A stretch of 59,659 nucleotides of DNA from Alphaproteobacteria bacterium (GCA_017470165.1 JAFUEX010000018.1:1-59659), one strand, 5' to 3'. Numbered from the stretch's first letter, positions 9,445 to 17,757 are shown. Numbers and translations: made by a program. The notes: generated from the letters alone by a model not told the origin.

Positions 9445-10110
9445 TCAAAAGTCCAAATTGGTATAGTTACGACTGGGAATTATGCCGGCGATGGTATCTT
9501 TGAGCAAATCTTTGAACGCCGGACGCGATTTAATTTTAGAGTACCACAGCTTTGTCAGTGGAAATTCGTCCCATGGAACATCGCCCAGATAGTCAATCAC
9601 CGAGATATGTGCACCGGCGCTCAAATCCGCCAAACTCAGTTCTTCTCCGGCTAAATAGGCGTGCTTTTCAAACAACCACTCAATGTATTCGAAATGGAAA
9701 CCCAAGTTATTTAATCCGGCCTTCAACGTAACCGAATCCGGCGATTGTCCGCGCGCAAACCGTTTGTGCACCTTTTCCCAGACGATATTACGATAAACTT
9801 CGCGATAAAACTTGTTATCAAACCAGTCGGTCATGCGGCGAATTTCCGCTTTTTGCTCCGGAGTGCCGAATATCAACGGTACATCGGGATTGGTCTCTTC
9901 CAAATACTCGCAAATCGCATAATGGGAAGAAATTATCTTGCCGTCATTGAGATAAATCGGCAATTCTCCCGCGGGATTGAGCTTATAAACATCCTGCGAC
10001 AAATTCCATGGCTCTTCGCTCCTTAGTACGAAAAGCATCCTTTTTTCACTCATTTGCAGGCGGATTTTGCGGGCAAACGGCGAAGTTGTATGATGAATCA
10101 GCAATACCAT
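9445..10110 (-). CDS. Glutathione S-transferase family protein
   Basis: The 221-residue product has the thioredoxin-like N-terminal domain (LIHHTTSPFARKIRLQM, then NPAGELPIYL with the cis-proline, then SSHYAICEYLEE) and an all-helical C-terminal domain with LAGEELSLADLSAGAHISVIDYL. This fits cytosolic GSTs of the type annotated as stringent-starvation-like or generic GST. The active residue is probably the Ser in TTSPF. The substrate is unknown. It is followed after one base by a lipoprotein gene on the same strand. Confidence 0.9.
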   Translation of the reverse strand: MVLLIHHTTSPFARKIRLQMSEKRMLFVLRSEEPWNLSQDVYKLNPAGELPIYLNDGKIISSHYAICEYLEETNPDVPLIFGTPEQKAEIRRMTDWFDNKFYREVYRNIVWEKVHKRFARGQSPDSVTLKAGLNNLGFHFEYIEWLFEKHAYLAGEELSLADLSAGAHISVIDYLGDVPWDEFPLTKLWYSKIKSRPAFKDLLKDTIAGIIPSRNYTNLDF

Positions 10111-10175
10111 AATATCCGAATATATATGCTGTTTTAATGTTCGTCAAGTTGGGATTTTGCTTTTTGTTCAGCCTG

Positions 10176-11072
10176 TTAATCGTTTGTTGGCTTATTGTTT
10201 TGCAGCGGCGCTGCCGCTTTAGCTTCGTTGGCTTCTTCAGTCGCGGATTTTGCATTCACATCAAAAGTTGGCGGTACTACTCCGGCATATTGTCTCTCGA
10301 ACTGCCGGATAATATCTTGCAATTTTTCGTTCACGTCATTTTTTACTTGTTTGTCATTAAAATATCGGGCAATATGACGAATTATCCGGTCTTTGTGCGG
10401 TGATGTTTCGCTTACTCCGACAAAAACCGGAATATTCCACAAGGGTTGTTTGGAAATGGCGATGTAATTCTTAAGTCCCGATTTAATCGCCTCAATCATA
10501 CCGAAATAATATCCGGTAACCACATAATCGGCTTTGCGGGTGAACAATTTTTCAAAAATATCATAAAAAGAGTCGCAAGGTTCCAGATTAAGCTCACTCA
10601 GGCGATTCTCAACAAAGTCGGTAAAGACTTCGCCGGAATACCGCAGACCTTTCAGTCGTTTCAAATCCTCCGGCGTTTTCACCTCGCCGGTGCGGATGGT
10701 GAGCATAAAAAAAGTCACCGGATTGCTCAATATCGCCGGATACATCAGTTGCATTCTCTCAAACTTATCGCTCTGATTATAAGCGCCTAAAAAAATATCC
10801 AATTGCTTGTTGGCGACATCTTCTCCCCAATTTTCCTCGGTTTGTTTGTAAGTGCGATAAATAAAATCTTTGTTTATTTCGGTTTTGAGGTTGTCCATTA
10901 TCACCCCGAACACCGATTGCAGCCGGTTGTTATCATCCAGCCAGCCAAAGGGGGGATAATCCTCGTAGCCGCCGATGGTGATTTTTTCGGAATCGGCCCA
11001 AGCTGATGGAATGTTATAACTCGTTGTTATGGTTGCAAAAAATATAAAAACTGTTAGCAGGATTTTTTTCAT
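10176..11072 (-). CDS. Periplasmic solute-binding protein (family 3)
   Basis: This product resembles the amino-acid-binding component of ABC transporters (SBP_bac_3). The start at ATG 11072 gives a typical Sec signal peptide ending AWA-D. The mature protein opens with KITIGGYEDYPPFGW, the family ligand-pocket motif, then shows the two-lobe layout with GLRYSGEVFTDFVENRL. An ATG further upstream would add 20 residues before the signal peptide and is unlikely. There is no permease or ATPase next to it, so it is an orphan that may serve a distant transporter or a sensor. The C-terminal tail is Ala- and Lys-rich. Confidence 0.85.
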   Translation of the reverse strand: MKKILLTVFIFFATITTSYNIPSAWADSEKITIGGYEDYPPFGWLDDNNRLQSVFGVIMDNLKTEINKDFIYRTYKQTEENWGEDVANKQLDIFLGAYNQSDKFERMQLMYPAILSNPVTFFMLTIRTGEVKTPEDLKRLKGLRYSGEVFTDFVENRLSELNLEPCDSFYDIFEKLFTRKADYVVTGYYFGMIEAIKSGLKNYIAISKQPLWNIPVFVGVSETSPHKDRIIRHIARYFNDKQVKNDVNEKLQDIIRQFERQYAGVVPPTFDVNAKSATEEANEAKAAAPLQNNKPTND

Positions 11073-11172
11073 TGTTGCTTTTGCCTTATGTGGTTGATAT
11101 ATTGCTGTAGAGTTGATTTTATGATATATCATTTAAGTTAACAAACATTTTATAAAAGGAATATTTTAGCAA

Positions 11173-11538
11173 ATGGACAACATAGGCAGCTACAAACAAA
11201 CCGAAACCGCCGGTATGGACGAGAAAGAAATGGAAATCCGCGCTTTGGTAAAATCCTCCGCGGCCTTGAACCAACTCAAAGAAAACTGGGAAGAACGGCG
11301 CAAAGAATTGCCTCAGGTTTTGGAAAAAAACCGCCGTTTGTGGGTGTTTTTGGCCTCGGGTGCCCGTGATGAGGCTTGCCCGCACAACCTTACCGTTCGG
11401 CAGAATATTATCAATTTGGCCAATTTTATTTTTAAGCGCACCTACGAGGTTTTGTCGCATCCGTCACCGGAAAAATTGGAGGTGCTGATTAATATCAATA
11501 TGCAGATTGCCAACGGGCTTTCCGGCAAGGCGGAATAG
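11173..11538 (+). CDS. flaF: Flagellar biosynthesis regulator FlaF
   Basis: FlaF is an alphaproteobacterial protein that couples flagellin translation and secretion to filament assembly. The 121-residue product fits the family: a charged N-terminal helix with EMEIRALVKSSAALN, the signature NRRLWVFL near the middle, then NLTVRQNIINLANFIFKRTYEVL and a C-terminal ININMQIANGL. It usually sits with flbT and flagellin genes, but here it stands alone before a tRNA gene. Other flagellar genes in the window are fliJ and fliI at 41.8-43.5 kb. Confidence 0.82.
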   Translation: MDNIGSYKQTETAGMDEKEMEIRALVKSSAALNQLKENWEERRKELPQVLEKNRRLWVFLASGARDEACPHNLTVRQNIINLANFIFKRTYEVLSHPSPEKLEVLININMQIANGLSGKAE

Positions 11539-11642
11539 AGCTGCTGATAAAGCGCGTTATCGGCTGCGGAAAAAAATATTATTTTTGTTAAAAAAAACAG
11601 TTGACTATAAAAAATAAATATATTATTGATAACTCTGTTTTC

Positions 11643-11728
11643 GGGGGTATGGCGGAATTGGTAGACGCGCTAGACTCAAAATCTTGTGGGCTCAGCCCGT
11701 GTCAGTTCGAGTCTGACTACCCCTACCA
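11643..11728 (+). tRNA. tRNA-Leu (anticodon CAA)
   Basis: The 86-base gene has acceptor stem GGGGGTA pairing with TACCCCT, a D arm with GGTAGACGCG, an anticodon loop CTCAAAA giving CAA, a long variable arm (TGGGCTCAGCCCG), a T arm GTCAG-TTCGAGT-CTGAC, and an encoded CCA. The anticodon stem has one T-T mismatch. A strong terminator follows at 11737. Confidence 0.95.
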
Positions 11729-11736
11729 GATTGATA

Positions 11737-11763
11737 AACCTCGGTTTTTTATTAACCGAGGTT
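11737..11763 (+). terminator. Terminator after tRNA-Leu
   Basis: AACCTCGGTT (11737-11746) and AACCGAGGTT (11754-11763) form a perfect 10-bp stem followed by a T run at 11765-11770. Between here and gpt (11771-12002) there is only a small hairpin, CGTGCA/TGCACG near 11860-11877, and no gene. Confidence 0.85.
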
Positions 11764-12002
11764 ATTTTTTTTCATTCTGACTTTTGGGACTCATCGTCAA
11801 AGTATGGGGCAAGGCAGAAAAATTATAAAAGGTTAAAAGTCATATTTTGCGGAGCTGAGCGTGCATCAGACTGCACGTCACCATTCGAAGTTTTCCTTGT
11901 CAACTGGATTATTCTTCGCAAAACCGCCTTTTTATGCTTGCCAAAAAAACAAAATGGTCTAACCTGTCGCTTATAACATAACCATTGTGAAAGGCCGAAC
12001 TT

Positions 12003-12440
12003 ATGTTGCAATCGGACAAAATTTTTATCTCTTGGGATGAGTTTCATCAGGATGTCAAAGACTTGTGCGTCAAAATCAAAGCCTCGGGTGAATATAACAA
12101 AATCGTGGCTATTTCTCGCGGCGGTCTGCTGCCGGCCGGAATTGTGGCCTACGAATTGGGAATTCGCAATTGTGCGGTCATTAATATAGCTACCTATGTC
12201 GGCGCCGAACATCTTAAACTCGACGAAATCGACCATCCGGAACAGGTGGGCGGTGTCGATGAGCATACGCTGATTGTTGATGACCTATCCGACAAGGGGC
12301 AAACTTTTCGCGTAATGCGGCGGGCGTTTCCTCGCGGTAAATATGTAACGATTTACGCCAAACCTGTCGGCAAATCGGAGGTTGATATTTTTGCCCGCGA
12401 ATTGGAAGACAAATGGGTGGTATTTCCTTGGGATGAATAG
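12003..12440 (+). CDS. gpt: Xanthine-guanine phosphoribosyltransferase
   Basis: This purine-salvage enzyme converts xanthine or guanine plus PRPP to XMP or GMP in the cytosol. The 145-residue product matches the compact Gpt type: VAISRGGLLPAGIVAYELG near residues 35-53 and the PRPP loop VDDLSDKGQT at 92-101, then YVTIYAKPVGK and a C-terminal WVVFPWDE, typical of bacterial XGPRT rather than Hpt. It starts at ATG 12003. It ends just upstream of the low-GC cassette and is the last native gene before it. Confidence 0.93.
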   Translation: MLQSDKIFISWDEFHQDVKDLCVKIKASGEYNKIVAISRGGLLPAGIVAYELGIRNCAVINIATYVGAEHLKLDEIDHPEQVGGVDEHTLIVDDLSDKGQTFRVMRRAFPRGKYVTIYAKPVGKSEVDIFARELEDKWVVFPWDE

Positions 12441-12490
12441 GACTTAAACAGTAAAGCAGCAATGCTGAGCAGTAAGTAAAAGGGTAAGGC

Positions 12491-12521
12491 GGCAGAATCG
12501 ATACATTTCTATTTTGGCTAC
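12491..12521. repeat. IS-end-like direct repeat, left copy
   Basis: A 31-bp sequence differing at only two positions from 17977-18007, in the same orientation. It contains ACATTTCTATTTTGGC (12503-12518). It marks the left border of the low-GC cassette, about 50 bases after gpt. It resembles terminal repeats of IS21-type elements. No transposase sequence is recognisable to its left. Confidence 0.65.
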
Positions 12522-12540
12522 GATATGCCTATGATTTGTA

Positions 12541-12568
12541 TTGACGATTTAGTTAAAAGTATTAGTAT
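12541..12568 (+). promoter_or_regulatory. Promoter of the AsnRS-like/methyltransferase operon
   Basis: TTGACG (12541-12546) and TAGTAT (12563-12568) are 16 bases apart, about 20 bases inside the left IS-end repeat. The predicted start is near 12575, followed by AAAGGAA and the ATG at 12594. The cassette thus brings its own promoter. Confidence 0.55.
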
Positions 12569-12593
12569 AGCAACGTATTTAAAGGAATTATAG

Positions 12594-13595
12594 ATGAAAG
12601 TACAAAAAAGTTCAAAAGAACATTTACATGATTTGTTTACAAATCCATGGTATAAAGTTTTGTTTGATACTTTTAGTGCAATTATCAGTTATACTCATGA
12701 ATTTTATAAACAAAAAGGATTAAGCCCTATTTTATTTCCAATAACAACTGGTTCCATTAGTTCTCCTATGGGAGAAGGAAGTGATTCACTTCCTGTTCAA
12801 ATCGAAATAAAAGGTAATAAAGTTTTTTTAGCTGATTCTATGCAATTTAGTTTGGAAGTGGGAACAAGACTTGCTGAAAAAGGGTGTTATTATATAATGC
12901 CTTCATTCCGTGGAGAGGAAGTAGATGAACGTCACTTAAATGAATTTTTTCACTCGGAAGCTGAAATACGTGGAAATCTTGATGATGTGATGCAATTAGT
13001 TACAGAATATATATTGTTCTTAGCTGATAACTTTTTAAAAAATAATCAAAAAGAATTAAAAATGTTTACGGATACAAGTCATATTGCTGAACTTGTTAAG
13101 TATCCAACGCGTCATTTCAGTAAAATTACCTATGCAGAAGCCCTCAAGATGCTTAGTGGTATTGAAAAAGCAATTAATATTGATGAGTATGGTAATAAAA
13201 TAATAACTAAATACGGAGAAAAATCACTGATTGCAAAATATGGCGAGTTTTGCTGGTTGACTGAATTGCCAGCTAAAATTGTGCCTTTTTATCAGGCATC
13301 AAAAGAAGATGATGCCCAAATAGCGAAAGCAGCAGACTTGTTAGCAGGAATAGGAGAAGTTGTTGGGTGTGGAGAAAGATGTGAAAAAGCAGATGAATTA
13401 TATAATTCACTTCAATATCATAACATACCGATTGATGGATATCAATGGTATTATGATATGAAAAAGTTGTTTCCTATACAGACTGCGGGATTTGGCATGG
13501 GAATTGAAAGATTTATTTTATGGCTTTTAAATCATGATGATATTCGTGATTGTATGCTGTTAATCCGTAATCACAGACAAATAAATTTTCCTTAA
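12594..13595 (+). CDS. AsnRS-like catalytic core protein (class II aaRS paralog)
   Basis: The 333-residue protein is a class II aminoacyl-tRNA synthetase core most like asparaginyl-tRNA synthetase. Motif 2 is FRGEEVDERHLNEF (about 105-118, Arg106), with the RHLxEF form of AsnRS. GEVVGCGERCEKADEL (255-269) corresponds to the AsnRS asparagine-site segment, and motif 3 is GFGMGIERF (299-307, Arg306). The OB-fold anticodon domain that normally comes first is absent, so it should not charge tRNA in the usual way. Family precedents are the archaeal asparagine synthetase related to AsnRS, and aaRS-like enzymes recruited to make aminoacyl adenylates. AAAGGAA precedes the ATG. The methyltransferase gene follows after 10 bases. 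A role in activating Asn or Asp for a small product is inference. Confidence 0.75.
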   Translation: MKVQKSSKEHLHDLFTNPWYKVLFDTFSAIISYTHEFYKQKGLSPILFPITTGSISSPMGEGSDSLPVQIEIKGNKVFLADSMQFSLEVGTRLAEKGCYYIMPSFRGEEVDERHLNEFFHSEAEIRGNLDDVMQLVTEYILFLADNFLKNNQKELKMFTDTSHIAELVKYPTRHFSKITYAEALKMLSGIEKAINIDEYGNKIITKYGEKSLIAKYGEFCWLTELPAKIVPFYQASKEDDAQIAKAADLLAGIGEVVGCGERCEKADELYNSLQYHNIPIDGYQWYYDMKKLFPIQTAGFGMGIERFILWLLNHDDIRDCMLLIRNHRQINFP

Positions 13596-13605
13596 GGAGT
13601 ATAAA

Positions 13606-14436
13606 ATGAACCTAAAAAAATTAACATCAAATGATATTGAAAAAATGTCTTACAATGAACTAATAGGTCTTGTTAAAGAAACTAACAGAATTCCTGGTGG
13701 ATCACAGACGATTGCTTATATATCTGCAATGAGTGGATTGCAACCTGGGAAAAAAGTACTGGATATAGGTACCAGTACCGGCAATACAGCAATTGAGCTT
13801 GCGAATTTATCTGGTGCTAATATTGTAGGCATAGATATAAATGAAAATAGTTTAGAGGAAGCTAGAAAGCGTGCGATATCTTGTAATTTGGATAAATTAC
13901 TTTCTTTTCAGCTTGATAACGCAATGCAACTATCCTTAGCGGATAAAACTTTTGATGTCGTCGTGTGCGGTAACGTTACATCGTTATTAAGCGACAGAAA
14001 GAAAGCTCTTTCAGAATACAAAAGAGTGTTGAAAGATACAGGTTTTTTGGTAGCTGTTCCGATGTACTACATAAAAAAGCCATCTAAACAATTAATAAGA
14101 GACGTATCAAAAGCAATACAAGTCGATATTAAACCATTATACAAGGATTTTTGGAAACAATTTTTTACCGAAGACGAATTTGATATTTTTATTGAAAAAG
14201 ATTTTGCTTTTGACCAACTATCGGAAGAACAAGTTGATAAATTTTGCGACTACATTTTATCAAGAAAACATCTACAAAATTTATCACCAGAGGCCGCTAT
14301 AACATTAAGACGCGTATATAGAGAATATATGCAATTGTTTAGATATAACCTGGCACATATGGGCTATACAGTAATGTTACTGAGAAAGAAAAATCCAGAC
14401 ATGGACCCAGAATTATTTACTGCTCATCCCATTTAG
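13606..14436 (+). CDS. SAM-dependent class I methyltransferase
   Basis: The 276-residue product has a Rossmann methyltransferase fold: motif I VLDIGTSTGN (51-60), the acidic residue after beta2 in GIDIN (Asp78), then FDVVVCGNV and a later helical region (EYMQLFRYNLAHMG). The substrate is unknown. It is second in the operon behind the AsnRS-like gene, with AAGGAG upstream. Its TAG stop overlaps by 4 bases the TAA stop of the convergent methyltransferase gene. It may tailor the product of the synthetase-like enzyme; that is inference. Confidence 0.75.
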   Translation: MNLKKLTSNDIEKMSYNELIGLVKETNRIPGGSQTIAYISAMSGLQPGKKVLDIGTSTGNTAIELANLSGANIVGIDINENSLEEARKRAISCNLDKLLSFQLDNAMQLSLADKTFDVVVCGNVTSLLSDRKKALSEYKRVLKDTGFLVAVPMYYIKKPSKQLIRDVSKAIQVDIKPLYKDFWKQFFTEDEFDIFIEKDFAFDQLSEEQVDKFCDYILSRKHLQNLSPEAAITLRRVYREYMQLFRYNLAHMGYTVMLLRKKNPDMDPELFTAHPI

Positions 14437-15305
14437 TTTTTACTAATCAATATTGTATAACAACCTGGGGAAATTGACAATTTCCCCATGGCTGTTATGT
14501 GCTTTGTTAAGTCAGTTTTTACTTCATTATAAATTTTTAACCACTCATCATCCGAACAATGATTAAATACACCCTCTAAATGAAAATTTAAGAAAATTTC
14601 TATTGCTTCATCAATATTTTCATAGGAAATACTGTCGCCACATAAGTGTTCAATCCTATAATTTACAATACCGTTGTTTTTAAGTTCTTCCAATGCTTCC
14701 AAGATTGTCTCTAACGATAAACTTTGTTTTTCCTTTCTATCGTATACATAAGACTTTTTAGCCCATTGCCTCATTAAAATAGTTTGTTCTTCTGAATGTG
14801 AATCAAAATGTATAATAAAAAAATATCCGTTTTTTTCTAAATTTTCACAAATAAATTTTTTTAAAATCCTATTAACATATTTTTTCCCTTCAGTTTCGTT
14901 TTCAAATTTTTCCAAGTTTTGATGAATAGAGTGAGAAAAACTCCAAAGGCTGAAACAGAAATTATAAACAGAAGAACATTGTGCCATAAAAGACAAACTG
15001 TCATTTAGTATAGCATCTTTTATATCGTATCTGATTTTGCTATAAGAAAGCATATCTCTGCTTAAATCTAAAATATCTAAATCAGAATTCGGACAAACAT
15101 CCAAGAAAGCCTTTGTTCCTCGACCTGTCCCGCATCCAAACTCTATACTTTTATCGGTGTAAGGTATATGCCGCAAAACTTCTTTGAATAATTCTATATC
15201 CGTTTTACCGGAAAAAGAATATGTTTTCAAAAGTTTTATATAGTAATCAGGAGGCAAATAATCCTCATGTTTACGCTTATTCATAATTTCACGAATATTT
15301 TTCAT
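14433..15305 (-). CDS. SAM-dependent methyltransferase, second of the cassette
   Basis: The 290-residue product shows motif I IEFGCGTGRG (54-63) followed by DLDILDLSRDML, the ribose-binding acidic position. The rest is Lys- and Asn-rich with a long helical C-terminal part. It is not obviously a close relative of the other methyltransferase in the cassette. Its ATG overlaps the stop of the S66 peptidase gene (ATGA, 15302-15305), so the two are translationally coupled. The substrate is unknown. It is the last gene of the minus-strand operon. Confidence 0.7.
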   Translation of the reverse strand: MKNIREIMNKRKHEDYLPPDYYIKLLKTYSFSGKTDIELFKEVLRHIPYTDKSIEFGCGTGRGTKAFLDVCPNSDLDILDLSRDMLSYSKIRYDIKDAILNDSLSFMAQCSSVYNFCFSLWSFSHSIHQNLEKFENETEGKKYVNRILKKFICENLEKNGYFFIIHFDSHSEEQTILMRQWAKKSYVYDRKEKQSLSLETILEALEELKNNGIVNYRIEHLCGDSISYENIDEAIEIFLNFHLEGVFNHCSDDEWLKIYNEVKTDLTKHITAMGKLSISPGCYTILISKN

Positions 15306-16333
15306 TTATTTTCAAACTCTAAAGACAAGTCATTTATATCAAGTTTTGCCACTTGTCCATACGGAAGCGTCATCATTGGCTCTGTGTGCCCAAAATCCAT
15401 TCTTGAAACAATTGGCAATTCAGGGTGGTTAAATTCTACAGAAACCACTCTTTTAGCGTACTCATCAAAAGCATCTAGCTTGGACATATCATCAAAAAAC
15501 TCTCCAGGACGACCTATTATTAATGCTCTTATTTGATCAAATACTCCCATTAGACCATAGTTTCTTAAACATTTCATAAAATAATTACAGCCTAAATTAA
15601 TATCTGAAAGCTCTAAAAATAAAATAGCATCCTTAAAATCCTCTAAACGAAAAAAGAAAGGAGTTCCTTTTAATAATTCCAAACTTTCCATACATCCACC
15701 TATAAGATGACCGCTAACATTTTTATTTCCCTGTAAAAGTTTTGGCTCACATCCTTTAATTAATTTACGTTTTATAAATTGATTATCAGGTTTTCCCCAA
15801 TCTAAAAATTCATTAGTCCACCCATCTTTGTTAGGATACAACTTAACTTTACCTTCTTCACAAATCATTTGTTTCAAGCACTCATATGAATATTTTTGCA
15901 TTCCACCATTTTCAGCAAAACCAGCCATTATCGTTGGGCCATAATATGATGTTATACCCAATTTATATAAATATACGTGAATTGCTGTTGCATCAGAATA
16001 ACCTAAAAATATTTTAGGATTATTTTTTATTATATCTTCATTTAGATAGCGTATTATGCGTACACTATCATTACCACCAATATTACATATTACAGCCTTA
16101 ACCTCGCTATCCTCAAATGCCTTCATAATATCTTGAGCTCTTGCTTCTGGATGGTCTTGTAACCATGGATGCGGCTTCAAGGAATTAGGCATTTCCTTTA
16201 CCCTAAAACCAAATTTATGCTTTAGTTCATTAATACCAGCATTGTATCTACTCGGAAATATATTTGCGGTTCCAAACGAAATTGATACTGTTGCAACTGT
16301 GTCTTGAGATTTTAATTTATTTGGAATGATCAT
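15302..16333 (-). CDS. MccF-like S66 serine peptidase (possible self-immunity)
   Basis: The 343-residue protein belongs to peptidase family S66. The triad is visible: Ser113 in GYSDAT, Glu241 in FLELSD, His316 in GHTEP. Positions and length fit MccF, which hydrolyses the bond between the amino acid and nucleotide in processed microcin C and in aminoacyl sulfamoyl adenosines. LD-carboxypeptidase A is the other S66 branch. GWTNEFLDW (171-179) resembles the Trp-bearing loop that stacks on the nucleotide base in MccF, which favours that branch. Its start lies 17 bases inside the MetRS-like gene, and its stop overlaps the methyltransferase start. An immunity role is suggested by family and company, not proven. 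Confidence 0.75.
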   Translation of the reverse strand: MIIPNKLKSQDTVATVSISFGTANIFPSRYNAGINELKHKFGFRVKEMPNSLKPHPWLQDHPEARAQDIMKAFEDSEVKAVICNIGGNDSVRIIRYLNEDIIKNNPKIFLGYSDATAIHVYLYKLGITSYYGPTIMAGFAENGGMQKYSYECLKQMICEEGKVKLYPNKDGWTNEFLDWGKPDNQFIKRKLIKGCEPKLLQGNKNVSGHLIGGCMESLELLKGTPFFFRLEDFKDAILFLELSDINLGCNYFMKCLRNYGLMGVFDQIRALIIGRPGEFFDDMSKLDAFDEYAKRVVSVEFNHPELPIVSRMDFGHTEPMMTLPYGQVAKLDINDLSLEFENK

Positions 16334-17726
16334 ATTTTTTCTCCAATATTGCTTGATTCACTTGAGATATCTTATTTGTGTAATTTAATTCCTTAATCAT
16401 ATTCGGAGCTATAGCTCCAATAACTTTAGTAATTATTGCGTGCCTATTTTTAACTTTTTTGATATCATAAGTATTTTTACCAATTTCTTTCAGATCATCT
16501 ATTGCCCATTGTTCTATCGTCGAAACAACTTTATTTACTCGACCGTTTAACACATGATTTTCTATAATTCTATATTCATCAGAATTAAAATCGATTATTG
16601 CACCGGACAATATAGGCGATGTCCTATGAAAATACTTAATTAGATTTTTATAAGTTCCGCTTAAAAATTGTTTATAATTATCTTCAGTCAGTTTATAGTC
16701 TTTAATTTTATCAGGAACTCTGGAAAGTACGAATAACCTAACACGGCTTAATTCTTCAGGAGTATATACATCTTGCGAGAGGATAGATGCATCATTTTCT
16801 TGGGTTAGACAAAATCCTCTTGCTTCGTATTTAATGTTCATTTGTTCAGCGTTGAATCCATATTTGAAAATAGTCGGCATAATTAAAGAATAGTAAGGCA
16901 AAATATTTTTTCCAAAATAACAAAAGTACTCCGACTCTTTAAGATCATTTGATACATTTTCTGGATTATTTGTTAATGGTAACAGTTTTGATATAAGAGA
17001 ATCATACCATAGATAAATTCTTTTATCTTTGTCAATAGGCATAACTCTGCCATAATTATTACGAGTGAAAACCCAAGTATTAAAGTTATTATCATATATT
17101 CCTTGCATATTTTGACAAACATTGGATGCCTGATCCTGTTGTTCTATCAATGAAGTTAAAAAAGAGGTTCTTGGGAGCTTAAGTTCCCACTGATGTTCCA
17201 TCCTTATTTCTACATTTTGGCCACCGCATAATCTACATTCTATATCTTCATTGATAAAATCATCAAGTTTATCATATTTTTTTAAGCGATTTTCCTCTTT
17301 AGATGTAATATTACATTCAGATTTAGAAAGTTCTTCATTACAATCACGGCAATAAAAAGTAGGGTCATCAACTTTTTCAATTAGCCCTTTATTTTGTAAG
17401 TTTTTAATTGAATACTCGACAAATTCATTCATTTTATCATTGTCAGAATCAATATACAAATCAGGCTCTATACCCCACAGTTTGAGAGTATTTCTAAACT
17501 TTGTCTTGCAATCATTTATATATTTATTTTTATTTTTCACCTCTTTTAGAGCTCTGTACGCGTGTTTACCATACACATCTACTCCTGCAACCAATGTACT
17601 GTCTTTACCAAAAACCTTTAGTAACTTGTTTAGTACATCCGCTGGAAGGTATGTGCTTGAGATATTGGTATACCGAATTTCAGCTGGAATAAAGACATTT
17701 GCAGTAGTGATTATATACTTTGTCAT
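16317..17726 (-). CDS. MetRS-like protein lacking HIGH and KMSKS
   Basis: The 469-residue product aligns by eye with methionyl-tRNA synthetase over most of its length. It has the opening strand KYIITTANVF, TYLPADV and GVDVYGKH, a zinc-knuckle insertion with CRDC (126-129) and CRLC (164-167), RIYLWYDSL, YFGKNILPYYSLIMP, and the helical part before the anticodon domain. Where HLGH is expected there is RYTN (about 19-22), and the KMSKS loop reads around ENDASILSQD (310-319), so normal ATP activation looks lost or changed. I chose ATG 17726 with GGAGA upstream; an earlier ATG adds 17 unlike residues. It is first in the minus operon and has its own promoter. It could be a repurposed ligase, a decoy target or a tRNA-binding partner. 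Confidence 0.7.
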   Translation of the reverse strand: MTKYIITTANVFIPAEIRYTNISSTYLPADVLNKLLKVFGKDSTLVAGVDVYGKHAYRALKEVKNKNKYINDCKTKFRNTLKLWGIEPDLYIDSDNDKMNEFVEYSIKNLQNKGLIEKVDDPTFYCRDCNEELSKSECNITSKEENRLKKYDKLDDFINEDIECRLCGGQNVEIRMEHQWELKLPRTSFLTSLIEQQDQASNVCQNMQGIYDNNFNTWVFTRNNYGRVMPIDKDKRIYLWYDSLISKLLPLTNNPENVSNDLKESEYFCYFGKNILPYYSLIMPTIFKYGFNAEQMNIKYEARGFCLTQENDASILSQDVYTPEELSRVRLFVLSRVPDKIKDYKLTEDNYKQFLSGTYKNLIKYFHRTSPILSGAIIDFNSDEYRIIENHVLNGRVNKVVSTIEQWAIDDLKEIGKNTYDIKKVKNRHAIITKVIGAIAPNMIKELNYTNKISQVNQAILEKKYDHSK

Positions 17727-17757
17727 AATAAAGTCTCCACCGATACACTTACAACTA

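Noticed and set aside
12594-13595. Housekeeping asnS or asnA
   Set aside because: No OB-fold anticodon domain as in AsnRS, and the motif 2 form is AsnRS-like rather than that of AsnA.
16317-17726. Housekeeping methionyl-tRNA synthetase (metG)
   Set aside because: HIGH and KMSKS are missing and the gene sits in an IS-flanked low-GC cassette.
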